Assembly: GCA_015039315.1 (NCBI GenBank) | Contig: WIDE01000026.1 | Location: 359,574 to 423,573, forward strand | DNA: 64,000 nt | Reading direction: 5' to 3' | From: Clavulina sp. PMI_390 | Taxonomy: Eukaryota > Basidiomycota > Agaricomycetes > Cantharellales > Hydnaceae | Shown here: positions 11,113 to 23,700 of the stretch, piece by piece | Position numbering within the stretch: the stretch's first letter is position 1 | How the letters are laid out: each line of letters starts with the position of its first letter | Notes under the pieces: generated by a model | Database searches by the model: none | The model's input: the letters and a program-made list of their open reading frames with translations, nothing else | Told to the model about the DNA's origin: nothing | Translations under genes and position numbers: made by a program

Positions 11113-13105
11113 CTACTCGTCAACCTCGGTTACGGGCTGCAAGAGTAAACCCTCTGCTTCACGAGCAAGACGGATCTCCTCTCGCAATCGAGGAAGCTCA
11201 TCAACAAGACTGACGGATCCGGGAGATGGGACGATGTGAAGAGTCGGATCAACTCCAGTTGTTGGTTCCCCATCTGCGTCGTAGTCGACCACTGCAGCCT
11301 GACCAAACTTGGCCCACAGCCACTCGCGAACGTATTTGCTGACCTTCATATACTTCTTGCTGGCATATTTCTGATAGAAGCACTCATGCTTGACGGCGCG
11401 AAGCAAGTATGTGATCATAAGCTGAACGACAGGAATGATGTCTTCCTCCTTCCAGCCAGAAAAATGGGCCAATGTTGGAGTCTGTAAAGCGAAATCGTCA
11501 ATAAGGTATTCCAGTATACATGAAAGGATCCGTACCCAGTCGTCCTTCTCCAGGATCAAACGAGCGAACCAGATACCGGCAGCGGCCACTTGGCTCGGTG
11601 GATGCGGAAGGAATCGATAATCAACGCAAGAGATCTCAATTAAGTACTTGGCTACCGTGCGTGTCGGAAGATCGTAACCATCAGCCTTGCTTGCACGACG
11701 CAGGAAGGTGACAGGGTTAGGATAACTGAGGTTGTAGTCGATGGAGGAAAGGATGTATTGCTCAGCCTCAAGGATATCACCATCCTCGTACGAGTGCTCG
11801 GTGCACTCCATATAATGAGAGAGGGCAGGGGACATGATCTCCTCATACTTGGACGCAATGAACATGGCTGTGATCCCCATCAACTGGAGCTTGACAAGGG
11901 ACACAGCACGTACGCTGAGGAAGCGATCAACGATGTTGACAGCAAGGAAGAGTGTTTCAGGTAGCATGCGGAAGCGATTGTGGACCTGGATGAGCCAATC
12001 CATCAGAATACCTCGCATCTTCCACGCGAGGTCAGGTTGCCCGTTCATGTAAAGTGGGTCAGGAAGAGTCTCAATCTCCAACTTGCGCAGATACTGGAAA
12101 ATTTCCACAACATACTCCGACACCATCAGGGGATCTGCGTCATCTTCGCGATCAAGTTCCTCCCATTTCGCTTCCTCAAGAGCAGCGTTAACCTTTGTCT
12201 CTTCAAGATGGGTGTCAAGGACTACAGGTTCATCCGCGGGCTCCTCGAAGACTGCAACTTTATCATCCGCACCCACGGACGAAGTCCGGCGCTTCTTGGC
12301 AACAGGCTGCGCCTCATCCTCAACTGGCTCCTCATGCTTAACGCGTCGAGAGCTTCGCGAAGAGGTTGGACGCTTTGCAGTTCCGGAACTGCGACGACTT
12401 TGGGAGGCGGTGGCGCCATTCGACGAACGAGGGTGAAGATGACGCGTCGAAGTGCGCGCCTGTGGCTCAGCATCATCGATAGCCATCACATCATCTTCGG
12501 ACGGGAGTTGGGGTTGTGATTCGGGCTCAGCCTTGACAGGCCTTGGGACAGCAACTTCATCGTCGCGTTTCACCTGAATGCGACTACGAGCGGTGCCAGC
12601 GGCGGATACGGTAGTACGGGACGTAGTGGACGTGGTTGTGGTGCGAGTGCGGGCAGCGGCGGGAATTGTTGGGTTGGGTACCTCAACGTAGGCGTGGGGC
12701 TTTTTCACCTGGTGGTTCTCTTTGTCGACGGCAGGTGCTTTCGGTCGCAACCCCTTCACGCCAACATTCTCGCTGAGAGCTTCACGCTTTCGCTTAATGG
12801 AAGCCGTAGTGGCTGATGGCCCGTTGTCTTTGGACACAGCGGGCTTGGTGGTCTTGGATGACGCGACTGGGTTGGCGGGGACAGTATTAGATGGTTTGGT
12901 AGTCGAAAGCCCCGCAGAGCCGGAGCGTGTCTTTGCTGAGGTTGCACGGGCGATGCCTGGCTTCATCGATGGTGCATTTTCGGCCATGGCCTGACGATTT
13001 GTTACGCGTGTTGTTCGACGCTGGCGGCAATGTTGGGCATCAGCACAAAGGCAGAACGCGTGAAGAAAAGGATCAAAACCGATAAGGTACGATACCCACC
13101 TGCAT
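11113..13105 (-). CDS. G2/mitotic B-type cyclin
   Basis: Regulatory subunit of Cdk1 driving entry into mitosis. Two cyclin folds are present: the first includes MRGILMDWLIQVHNRFRM and SKYEEIMSP, the second EISCVDYRFLPHPPSQVAAA and YVREWLWAKF. The disordered N-terminus carries degradation signals: a D-box-like REALSENVG and a KEN box (DKENH), as expected for APC/C targets, plus many basic and Ser/Thr-Pro sites. Best model: a 6-nt first coding piece (ATGCAG, 13105-13100), an intron at 13099-13021, then MQ joined to RRTTRVTNRQ, giving 619 aa. A simpler start is the Met at 12987 (MAENAPSM, 606 aa). A 54-nt intron without a stop (11535-11482, GTACGG...TTTACAG) interrupts the second fold; removing it restores EKDDW-TPTLAHFSGW. 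Shares a promoter with the EF-hand gene. Confidence 0.93.
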
Positions 13106-13349
13106 GGTAGAGCGACAGCTGCAGCTGCTGCACGAAAATAAGGTTTGTGGTGGTGGGAAGGAGGCGGACACGGCGACTGCAGGACGTTAGCGCTTTGACA
13201 TAATAGACCACAACAAGTCAACAAACCCTTTGTAAGGGCTCGTACTCTTCTCCTGTGAGGGTGAACGGCTCTGTGCACTAATTGGGGGTGCTATTACCAT
13301 CAAAGACTGTTTTTATTTGCACTTCAGCTCGCGCAACACTGTTTTAAAG
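13106..13349. promoter_or_regulatory. Bidirectional promoter: cyclin B / EF-hand-like gene
   Basis: Only about 240 bases separate the two divergent start codons, so both genes probably share one nucleosome-depleted promoter. Co-regulation in the cell cycle is possible but is inference. No TATA box is evident. Confidence 0.5.
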
Positions 13350-14436
13350 ATGGATGACTGGACTGCCCTCCCACCCTCATTACGACGCGAGATCGATAAG
13401 GCTTTCAATAAAGCCCGTGTCCTGGGGCCAAGCCATTCTGATTCAGGCTTCGCCTCCCGCCCCGCTAAGCGAAGGCGTATTGGTGGTCAAAACGATGTTA
13501 CAATAACTAACGAGCCCAGCGATGACTCAGATGAAGAGGGTGGCTTTTTGGTTGAGCGCGATGATCAAGAGGCGCCAAATGATACAAAGTCCACTAGTAC
13601 AGGACTATTGATCTCCGACGAACAAGACTCTCTCAATCTCTCTATGGTCTCGAAAGCGGTAAGTGGCCCACCTCTTGACTCCCACGTTGTACTCAGGCCG
13701 AAATGCTTTCAGCTACAACTACTCGACCTTCCACCAGATGATGACGATGTATTGGCGATATTCAAAAGTGCTGCTACCCCTCGGGACGTAGGCGAACCTG
13801 GCGAAGAGAGTGTGAGTCAACAAGAATGGCGGGAGGTTTGCGCTATACTGCTGCAGCATAGGGCATCTGCGATGGACGGTGACACGGCCCAGAGCTACGA
13901 TAGCGAAGACCCTGAGCCCGATGCCCTTGTAGAATCGGAGCTCGACGAAAACTCCTCTGATGAGTATCAGGATGAGGACGATGAGGAGGAGGCTGGGGGA
14001 TTTGCTGTTGAGGAATCGTCTACCGACGAATATTCGGGCCCTGCCACCTCAAAGCACCGTACTAAGCAGCCCCCTAAGCGGACACATAAGAAACGGGCGG
14101 CAAGTGATGCATCATCTGATGAGATACCGGTCATAACCCCTCGCCAAAAAGTGGAGGCACGCAAGGCATTTGCGCTCTTCTTTCCCGAGGTTGCGGAAAG
14201 CGAATTATCTTCACAGCGGATTATGATCAAGGATATTGCCCGGGTGGCTAATCTCTTATCGATCAAGGTCAAAACGGAAGAGGTGAGCATGTCCTAGTTT
14301 CCATTTCCAGCGCAGGCCCACTTACTTGGGTTTCGTGAAGATTATGGAAATGCTGGAAGCTTTTTCGACGTCGAATGATAAGTCGATAAGTCTTTCGGAC
14401 TTTGAGACCCTGGTCATGGAGATAAGGCTCGTTTAA
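13350..14436 (+). CDS. Acidic nuclear-type protein with C-terminal EF-hand-like domain (324 aa)
   Basis: Exons 13350-13658, 13713-14282 and 14341-14436. The first intron is 54 nt, in frame and without a stop (GTAAGT...TTTCAG); its removal gives SKA-LQLLDLPPDDDDVL. The last intron (14283-14340) joins KVKTEE to IMEMLEAFST. The N-terminus is basic with an NLS-like RPAKRRRIGG. The middle is disordered and strongly acidic, with Ser-Asp/Glu CK2-like clusters. The C-terminal 85 residues (TPRQKVEARKAFALFFPEV ... MLEAFSTSNDKSISLSDFE) match a pair of EF-hand-like helix-loop-helices, with a degenerate calcium loop in DKSISLSDFE. This resembles the calmodulin/centrin fold, as in Rad33-type repair proteins, but no specific assignment is made. 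The start was chosen at MDDW rather than the Met 11 codons upstream. Confidence 0.85.
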
Positions 14437-15191
14437 CGAGCCTTGGTGGGTAGCTACCCCCAGCAGACGGCGCAGTGGCAATCACTGTTATGAAAACATC
14501 ATTGACGGCTCCTGTTCATGCCCCATTCGAACCATGTTTTCACATGTCAGTTTGTTGTAACATCAATGTATCTGATCAATATTGGCTCAAGAGACGTGCA
14601 TTATGCTGAGAGGATAATGGTGGAGGCTTGGAGGCTAGACACACGTCATGATCATTTGCGGTGATTTGAGCCCTAATTTCACTCTGTGCTTCCATACGAG
14701 CAAAAATCACTCATACCTGTGCCTATTGCTTCCACTTCCCGAATCCGCGAGGAAGTCAGTTTGGTAACTCCTGAGCATATAAGGCATTGTATGATCTATG
14801 GGCTGTGATGAGCTCAAAGATCCATAGATCAGAATCAAGTGCTTCCAGGTTGCATGAAATTCGTCATGGACGGCTGCTAAAACACGTCCACCCTGCAGTG
14901 GAGGCATCGTCGACAGAATGGAGGGTCAACCAGTATCTCACCCCCATAATCAGACGCACACGCAGCAATATACCGGAGTTATAGAAAGTGGGGGTCACAA
15001 GACCTTATGGGAAGCGAAGAAACATGCTACACGCATGGTAGGGTGTGAGGGGCGCATGGATGGGAAGTGACCATGAGATTGCAACACGGCCAAGACAATA
15101 TGCGGCAGCCAAGCGAATGGAAACATCAAGAGTAACGAAAGGAACGACAAGGTCGCACGGAAGGCGGGACAAACATTTAACAAGGTGCATA

Positions 15192-15299
15192 ATGACAAGC
15201 ATTATTTGGTCGGCCGCCCCGCTTGCCTGTCTTTTCGCCGTTGCTCGAGCTACGGCACAAAATTCAACTATGAGAGATACCTGGTGCGAAAAATGCTAA
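15192..15299 (+). pseudogene. Possible relic or microprotein with signal peptide (35 aa)
   Basis: A short frame starts MTSIIWSAAPLACLFAVA and continues RATAQNS, which looks like a signal peptide with an AxA-type cleavage site. It then stops after only 10 more residues. A donor-like GTGCGA near its end does not join to any downstream open frame that I can find. It could be the 5' remnant of a decayed secreted-protein gene or chance. Low confidence. Confidence 0.22.
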
Positions 15300-16727
15300 T
15301 AGCTCACCCATGCAGCCTTACAATCTAGATGAACGGCGGTCAGCCAGCATGTTGACACCAAAACTTTCGAACATGCCTCGATATGCTTGGAACAAATCAA
15401 GGCACTTATCACGATTGTAGCCGTTCTGAAAGGTCAAGATTCTCGTTGATAACACTCCAATATGCAATTGAGGCGCGGCCTACCTTGTCTAGACATGTCA
15501 AGGACGCTTTTGATGCTTCATGGCAAGGGCTAAAGCCTCCATTCGTCAAGCACGGCTGTTGTGTTGTTATGATGCACCAGCAAGGAATACATACTCAATA
15601 AACTGGGAATCTACAGCACGGCCCTACACAATATTCGCCATCAGCTCATATATGATCACTCGCCATAATCAGGCGGCTTCCCCACACCTGAAAAGCTTCT
15701 CGGTAATTGATGTTGTTCTTCCCTGAAGTCTCTTCTCCTTGACCAGACATGAACGGAGGTATTTGGGACTAATAGAATAAAGCAGGGTTATAGTGCTTGA
15801 AAACTTAGATCTTCCGGGCTGACGAGTCACGAGTGTAGCCAAAAGGTGGCAGTAGGGACCAACAGTCACTGAGTTGAACAGCTGGTCACGATGTGCTTAA
15901 ATGTCACACGCTTCCCCCGTCTTACTTCCATGTGTATGTCCGGCTGATCAAACACCCTAAGTCTAAGCCTCGATCATGCTACAAGTTATCTCCGAGGCGG
16001 AAACCGCGCCATCGCCCCTGCTGTCGAGAGAGGAAGAAAGGCCGGAGGAACCTTGAGAACTGCTTCCGCTAGGAGCACACTGGCACTGCAGTACAAGTTA
16101 CCTTGCTTTAGGCCTGCTAGATATTGATCTAGAACCTTGGGCGATTTATAACCCAGCCCGTGCTCGTATAGCTTGGTATTGTCGTCCATACTTTCTGAAA
16201 CATGATCGCGTCGTGGCCCGATGCAGGCACCCTTCAGCAGTCAGCACAAGTATCATAATTTGGATACAAATTTAGGACCCTCGACCCCTAGGAAACAACT
16301 CAATATCATATCTGTGCTAAATGTGGCCACCCGCGGTAGCTGGATTCTGACGTGATTGTCACCCACATATGTTGACTCATTAGGAAGTCATCAGATAACC
16401 GTCACCAAGGACTTCTCAGGCCAACTTTCTTCCGATGTCGGTATCCTACGACGGGTTATACGAGCTTGATCTCCAACGGCTATCGCCCCGCAACATCGTT
16501 TAGTGAAATATTGGTCCCACACAGTCCTGATATTGCTGAGTGTGATTTTAATGGAGTATGAATGCTCATACTGATCCATGAACTCCACGGGCCGGACAAT
16601 TCCACCCCCTCCAGCCAATCTCTTCGCGACCAAGTGGTCGGCGTAACCCATGACCTCTCAATATGGCCTATCTATACTGCCTATCGTCCTTGGCAGAGTC
16701 TGACATTCTGCCCGACGCCGCATGACA

Positions 16728-16733
16728 TATATA
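16728..16733 (+). promoter_or_regulatory. TATA box of the amylase gene
   Basis: TATATA in the context CATATATAGC, 71 bases from the amylase ATG, with a CCAAT motif about 110 bases further up. The placement is typical of a fungal core promoter. Confidence 0.6.
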
Positions 16734-16803
16734 GCTTTGCCTCCTCGTCTCTCCCCGACACCGTTCATCCCCCTCGAATATTTCGGCCAGCTCTCGCAAA
16801 GCC

Positions 16804-19468
16804 ATGTTTTGGGCTACGACTTCGTTGGCGCTGGCGAGCATCTTGCTCAAGGCTGAGGCTCGTCCACTGGCGAGCTATAACACCTCTTCGACCGGCCATA
16901 TGAGACGGGACATTGCTGGGAGCAAAAGTACTTCTCAATGTGCCAAAACGTGTGGACTCTGGGCCTAACCTCTGTTACACCAATAGGTGTAATTGTTCAG
17001 ATGTTTGAGTGGACCTGGGATTCTATCGCCACGGAATGCACCCAGTATTTGGGCCCGGCTGGTACGTTCCTCCCAATTCCAATTCTGCTCCATGGGCGCT
17101 CGTTCTGAGGCTTTCTCGAATCTTCCCGTTAGGTTATGGTTGGGTGCAAGGTGAGTGCAATCATGCGTTCATTGTAACTAATTTCCGAGCTATAGCCTCA
17201 CTGCTTCCGCTCAAATACAGTCAGCCCAGCTCAGGAGCACATTACTGGATCCCAATGGTGGACAGATTATCAGCCTGTGTAAGCGAAAGCATCAACGCCA
17301 CCCAGTAACCTGTCTCATCCTGCTTTCTGGTACTAGCTCATACACTTTGACCTCGAAGCGTGGTAATCGCTCTCAGTACCAGAACATGGTGACTGCATGC
17401 AATAAGGCCGGACTCCAAGTCATTGCTGGTATGCCTTCGAATTTTCGTATCCTCCGTAACCTCACATGCTATTATAATTTCAGACACAATCTTCAACCAT
17501 ATGACCGCACAGTCGTCTGGTGGGTTGTCTCATGGCTAAACAGAAAACCATAGCTTATTTTAGTTCTTATGTCTCAGGCACGGGTGTAGCGGGGGATTGT
17601 AAGTTCCCTGTTCTTTCATGGCCTACTATGCTCACGTACTTCTTTCCCTTACGAACCGACGAACAGCCTTCAGTAAGCTAGAAGCCTCGTGAAGGTGTTG
17701 CTGTCACTAACGCGTCCCTTCCAGCTCAGTTTAATTATCCTGGCACATACCAGTCGCAAGTCAGTACTGGACCAGCTCTTACGTATCCCCAGTGAACTGA
17801 TTTTTTCTCCTAGGATTTCCATTATTGCGGTAAGCACATCTCGCTAGTAAGGTCATTCACGAACGGTCTATTGACGCCTCTCCGATCAGGCTTGGAGCCC
17901 AACAACGTCATTGGTAAGAAGCTGTATAAGGATAATTGGCTGGAGTTTCATTCTCGCTTACTACTGGTTCGACAGTCAACTACGATAATCGTCAAGAGGT
18001 CCAGACCTGTGAATTGGACGGGCTTGCAGAGTGCGTTTGTGCGACATTTTTATCCCATCGTGCTTCCGCTCACGTTGGATTCCGACCACGCCGGCATCCC
18101 CATTTCATTTGTAGTCTTGCCACTGAGACCGAATACGTCAGGTCCCGCCTCGCGCAATACGCGAATGACCTGATCTCTCTCGGCGTAACTGGCCTTCGCC
18201 TCGATGCTGCAAAACGTGGGTTCAGTCCCTTCGTTCTTGGGCGCTGCGAGTTTCTAACGAGACTGCCCACTAGATATCGCGACCGGCGACATCAACAACA
18301 TCCTATCGAGACTTTCGAAAGTGGTCTACATCACCCAGGAAACCATTTGGGGCTCTGGAGAGCCGATCACACCTTCAGAGTATGTCCAGAATGGTAAGCA
18401 CCTATATTGGAAGTTTTCTTTGCAGCATTTGACGTCTCTGTAACCCAAGGTGACGTGCAAGAGTAAGAAGAGTTTATGGCCCAACTTATGCGGCTCGTTG
18501 ACTTTGATTTCCAGGTTCCGTTATACCTCCGCCGTCAAGTCAGCCTTCCTCACAAACGGTATCACTGGTCTCTCTCTCGTGGCAAGCGACGGTGAGTGGT
18601 ACCTCCAATGAAGTCTCAGCACCTCGTGGCGAATGCCATCTCTTCTATAGGATGGGAAGATAGCAGTGTCGTGAATGTTTTTGTGGCAAACCATGATACT
18701 GAACGAGTGAGCCCTCTTATCTAGCGAGTCCACCGGCTCTCTAGAAACTCATTCTACCTCCCCCCTGATTCATAGAACGGCAATTCGCTCAACTATCTCT
18801 CGCCCAGCAACACATACACTTTGGCGCACGCATTCATGCTGTAAGCCATCATTCATGGTTTCAATCCTTGTTGGCAATTCTCAGACGGACGAATTTAGTG
18901 GGTGGCCGTATGGAACACCAACCGTGACCTCCGGATATACATGGAGCACCACTGATGATGGCGCGCCAAACGGAGGTACTTTTGACCAGTGGCTTCGATG
19001 ACAGAATCAGCCTTGCTGACCTTTTGCTACCAGGTGCTGGAACGTGCTACGGGAACGGAGGCGTCAATGGATGGCTCTGCACCCACCGCTGGCCTTTGAT
19101 TGCGGGCATGACCCAATTCCGAAACCACGTCTTTGGCTCTGCAGTCACCAACTATGTTACTGGCACCAATGAGCAGATGGCTTGGGGTCGCGGGGCTCTC
19201 GGATTCGTCGCAATCAACAACGCCGATTCTGCATGGTCCAAGACCTTCACTACCTCCCTGCCTAACGGCGTTTATTGTGATGTTGCGGCTGGGCAGCCAT
19301 CTGGGACAACCTGCGCCGGTGGAAAGTAAGTTCAATTGGTCTTATCGTCTCCGCTTATGAAAGTCTGACAACAATTATGTCAGATATACTGTCTCATCCG
19401 GAACATTCACAGCATCTGTCCCCGCCCGTAGTGCTGTGGCTTTGCATACTGGTGCTCTTAGTTCTTGA
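16804..19468 (+). CDS. Secreted alpha-amylase (GH13), 21 exons, 481 aa
   Basis: Endo-hydrolysis of alpha-1,4-glucan outside the cell. Exons: 16804-16927, 16987-17061, 17133-17150, 17221-17278, 17337-17428, 17484-17519, 17578-17598, 17667-17672, 17725-17759, 17814-17829, 17890-17913, 17976-18030, 18115-18215, 18274-18393, 18450-18462, 18515-18591, 18651-18706, 18776-18840, 18899-18975, 19034-19325, 19384-19468. The sum is 1446 nt, in frame. Signal peptide [19 protein letters not shown], then a short pro-segment with RR. The barrel starts [17 protein letters not shown]. The catalytic GH13 regions are all present: region [11 protein letters not shown] (nucleophile Asp), region III ITQETIW (acid Glu), region IV VANHDTE (Asp). 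The all-beta domain C ends the protein; there is no starch-binding domain. One exon is only 6 nt; without it the motif SFTQFNYPG is broken. Confidence 0.93.
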
Positions 19469-20020
19469 TGACAGGTACCATGTGCGCCTCCGCGTGAAAT
19501 CACTCAGCAATATGTCAAGGAGAGTGGGCCCCTGATCATGTATTGTGCTCCATATCAACTCGAAGCCTCGGGTAGGATGAATCGATGATGTATAGCACTC
19601 CTGTATTCTCCAAAGATACTCCGCAATAATATCCTGTTAGTAAGTGGATGGTGAGCGTTCGCTCATTTCTTTCATGAAATCAAGTGCTGGAGTGCGTTAG
19701 TCATGATGATAGCAACAAAATCCGGGGGATCGGTCCGAACAGATGAAATGAATTTCGCACTTGGTATGGGCAAAGCCTCATTTACCAAAGTTCTCACAAT
19801 ACACGCCAACTATCACCAACAGGTGAGCAGGCACTCCGACTTCGTTTCCTCTTATCACGTAGTCTCAGTCGAGGCGCTGCTGATGTCTAGACGTGCTTTG
19901 TGGGAAGTAGTCGGCCTGGTATAGCGTCGTTGCGGTGGTAATTACCCCGTCGTCGCACATCACATATCTCTTTCGGTACTGTCGCTCAGCGGCGGGTGGG
20001 CAAATCATCACTCGTCACTC
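19469..20020. other. Intergenic region downstream of the amylase
   Basis: 550 bases holding the amylase 3' UTR and the promoter of the small membrane-protein gene. A 73-codon frame (19703-19924) has no recognisable features. Nothing else seen. Confidence 0.5.
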
Positions 20021-20209
20021 ATGGCACGCTTTGGACCACGTCATTTCCTGGCGCCTGCAGCAGCATTCACAATGGCCATTGTTCTTGGCTTGTACGTGAA
20101 AGGCTCTATCCAGCGAGCGCGATGGGAGGCGCAGTTTGAGCGACAACGCCACCAACAGCTTCGTGACAACCCGAATACTGAGCGGACCCCTCAAAGTGGA
20201 GAAAAATGA
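20021..20209 (+). CDS. Small single-span membrane protein (62 aa)
   Basis: Short intact frame: MARFGPRHFLAPAAAFTM, then a helix (IVLGLYVKGSIQRARW), then a charged coiled tail rich in Arg, Gln and Glu. A basic N-terminus, one transmembrane helix at about residues 12-27 and an amphipathic charged tail are typical of small mitochondrial inner-membrane or ER proteins. I cannot name the family. It stands between the amylase and the convergent scaffold gene. Judged real because of its clean start, membrane helix and compositional bias. Confidence 0.55.
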   Translation: MARFGPRHFLAPAAAFTMAIVLGLYVKGSIQRARWEAQFERQRHQQLRDNPNTERTPQSGEK

Positions 20210-20719
20210 TAAATGATAGAATGAGTAATAAAGCAAAATGTACGCATATATGTATGATACGAAGACATTTGCTTTGATGAAATGGCTCCTCATTGATAGT
20301 ATTCATCTCGTTTTGTAGGCAATGCCAAGCTTCACGCCAAATGATGATGGTCGGCGTCAGCTGATATTCTTGCAAAAATACCGGAAGCGACACAACAATT
20401 CCAAAAGTGTAATGTACAGCGCACAGTGACAACCGCCGAGGGTAAACAATCACAACTGCCTTCAAGGCTGTTCAAGACCAAGTGCAGACAGTGAGAAACA
20501 GAGGATGGAGGGATTCAGACGCAGACAAAAGTGCGAGGAAGGGGGTAGAACGAAGCGCTGTACAGAAATTGTCAAAGGGGGAAAAGAAAATGTACAAGAT
20601 AAGAAAAGAACAAAAAAAGAGGCGAAACCCTAGAACAGAACCCCAAAGGAGCCAAAGGTGGCCTACATCTACTGTAGAACCGGGTGAAGAGAGGAATGAA
20701 AGGAAACGTCAGATGTACA
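20210..20719. other. Convergent intergenic region
   Basis: 510 bases between two convergent stops; A-rich on the plus strand around 20570-20640. Contains 3' UTR sequence only, as far as I can see. Confidence 0.5.
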
Positions 20720-23700
20720 CTATGAGTAGCTCGAAACCCAGTCATGGCTGCGTGACATCAGCTCGAGTGAGTTATCAGCAACCCAGAAGAGTTTCTCTGT
20801 TGGTGTCCGTCCCGTCCAGCTCTTTTGGTCTCTCAGAATCATAGCCTAGACGAAGAAAACGAGTTAGATATCAAGATATGGTACCCAAAAATAGCGAGCA
20901 CATACTTGTTGAGCACCGAAATTTCGATGATCATGCTGGAATAGATCAACGTTATCCTCCAGCGCATCAATCAACGTCTGCAAATCTTGCAGCATGCTCT
21001 GCAACGTCCGCACCGCCGAGAGGCTCAACAACTCTTTGCGGGATCGTGCACCTCCCCCAGCGGACCCGCTCCCGGCAAGAGGGCTCACGCCTTGCGACAC
21101 GTTTTGTAGGACCGTCTGCAGGATGCGCTTTGTTTCCTCGATGATCTTCTGTGCTTGCGCATAGTTTTTGCGCGCAATGAGCACAAGTGCACGGGTGATC
21201 ATGTCAGAAGCGAGCAGCTCCATTCTCCTACGGACGATGACGACGTCGGATATGCTCGCGGACGCGGACGGGCGATGTGATGACTGAGCAGGGATGAGCG
21301 TCACCGTTAGGAGTACAGGGTTTGCCAGCCGTGAAGCTGTCCGCCCCACTGCTGGATCATAGAACGAGCCGTCCAGCTCGAACACCGGTACTTCGTCAAT
21401 CATGCGGTCCATGATGCCATCCACAAGATTCGCCGTAGAACCACCGAGGCTGAGTGCCCCCAAGTTGCGCACAAACTGGTCCGTCGCATTACCTGCCCCG
21501 CCACCACCGTGCGGCGAGTCAGAACCGTGTGTATGCATCGACTGATCCGATGCATTATCCAGCTCCAGCTCCACTAGCATCTCCTTCTTCTCACCATACC
21601 GCAGCTCTCCAATATCCACGTGCACGTCCTGCCCGTCCGTGGACACGATGGCGTGCGGCGCCCCAGAAACCTTGCGCATCTTGAATCGCATGCTATCCAC
21701 CACGCGCATGTGGAGCTTGAGCTGTGTGAGCGCGATGGACATCATGCCGCCCACGCATCCGGCGATGCAATCACGCAGGTCATACCATTCGCGCACGAAT
21801 GTGTACGTTCCGCTCGTGTGATTCGACATCAGCCATAGAGACGCCGGATCATGGGACTTGCCATACCCAAAGGAATGAATGGGGATACTAGAAAATTTCA
21901 AGCCCATCAAACGTCGAGAAGGATCAAGAAGTTCGCGAAGAGTCCCATATCAGTCAGTAATGGTACAAATAAACGCCGGAGAGAGAGAGAGAGCAAAGAA
22001 GGAATCCCAACATGGGAAAACGGTAAATGACGAGCAACGAACAACTCACTTTGCGGCTTCCGTCCGGGCAAGAACGAGATCCATCTGAGCACGCCGAGTG
22101 GAATCCGCGGCATCACTGACGAGAATCAGGCCGGAGATAGGGTTCTTGTGCTTGCGCTGCAAGACGACATCCAGACCTGATGATATTAGATGATCGTCGT
22201 GTTGTGGCGAATCGAAACCCGGATTGCGGAACGGAATGGACGAAAGAGAGCAACCAAGGGCCAATCAGTGGGGTCGTTACAAGCGATACAAGGAGCCAAA
22301 AGCGGGGAATCTCCAACAGCGTCGATCCGATAATCAGATCCCCTCTTGGAGTCTGACATGCGGGAGGAGCAGCAGCGCATAATGCTCGACAAGGGGTGCC
22401 AGAGAAGAAAGTCACCGTGAAAGAATAGCGTAACGAAACTCACCATGATTAACGGCAGTCACCACATCCGTCTTCTCATCACGCCCGCTAGGGACGAGGA
22501 ATTCGTCGCCCTCTTTCCTTTCTGAGAGCGAATCCACAAAACTCGCGAGGCGCTGCCGGCTCTGCGCCCTTCCCAGTGATAAAAACGGAGTCTTGCGAAT
22601 CCTACCCTGCACGCCCACCTCAAAAGTCACTAGTGAGAGGCGATCCTTTGCGCCCATGGACGCGATGACAAATTCCAAAGTAGTTTTGATGACGCGGGTT
22701 TTGAGTGATGCAGTTGGGACGTGCACACTCGGGGGAGGTACTGAGATCACGCAGATGAGGTCGAGGGGTGTATGAGCAACAGGGGTGAGCGAATTGGAGG
22801 CTCCATTCGCCGAGCGCGGTGTTACGGTGGGAGGAGGCGGCTGGTGGTACATTGTCGTATTTGCAGTCGAAGCATTAGACATAGGGCCGCTAATAATAGT
22901 GACAAAAATCGTGAATAAAATGAATGGGTCAGAGCGGTTTGTTTCAGACGTACTTGGAAGACATGCCAGCACGCGAGTTGGAGTTGGACGTCGTGGATGA
23001 CATAGTCGAGCGCTGGGACGAAGCAATGATGCTGTCCTGGCTCGTGATTCTGCTGCTTCCACTCGCTTGTGTCTCCCCACCGGCTGACCCAACGCTCAGT
23101 ATCCGCGCAGCCTTGCCGCTAATCCCGAACTCCTCCATCTCGCCATTCGAGTTTGAAAGCGCATAAATCCCGCTCGGGGTCCCGGCTCGCGGACGACCCA
23201 TCGCGTCCTGGAACATTGTTACCAGTCCAATGATTGCCGTGCGCCAGCTTTCCAACACGCTTCGGTTCTTGAACACCAAGACAAACGACTCGAGGCGGTC
23301 GTCCTCCATATCGATCGTCAGGCTGAGCTCGCCCGCAACCGAGGTGTCGATCACACGCTTGATGTGTCGGACGTAGATTCGCCCTTTGAGCTTGAGCGTC
23401 CCTCTGTTCTGCGACGACGTGTCACTGTATACGCTTCCACTGCTGCCCGACGCATGCAGCAGCCTGCTGCTGATCGTCTTCTTCTTTTCCTCCATCACAC
23501 ACAAGATGGCTTCCCGGAAAAGGTACACAATGAACTCGCGCACGGTCGTGTCGCGTCGCACACCCAGGACGTCGTACATAAGCATAGCGCCCATGCCGGT
23601 CAGCTCATGGCCCTTCCAGTCCCCCATCCGGTTCTTCAGATCGGCAACTACGGACGCAAAAGGACCGTCGGTCGCCGAGGGAGTTGCGTTGAACGAGAAT

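Larger units (their letters stand above)
14437..16803. other. Gene-poor region upstream of the amylase
   Basis: 2.4 kb with no convincing intact gene. Open frames are short and lack domains. One small frame at 15192-15299 begins with a signal-peptide-like segment (listed separately). The proximal 250 bases are the amylase promoter, with a CCAAT motif at 16615-16619 and a TATA box at 16728-16733. Confidence 0.5.

Noticed and set aside
11980..12519. 179-codon plus-strand frame
   Set aside because: Antisense to the cyclin gene.
12988..13278. N-terminal extension of the cyclin to 13278
   Set aside because: The extra codons are irregular (Cys/His/Pro-rich) and better explained as 5' UTR plus a small intron.
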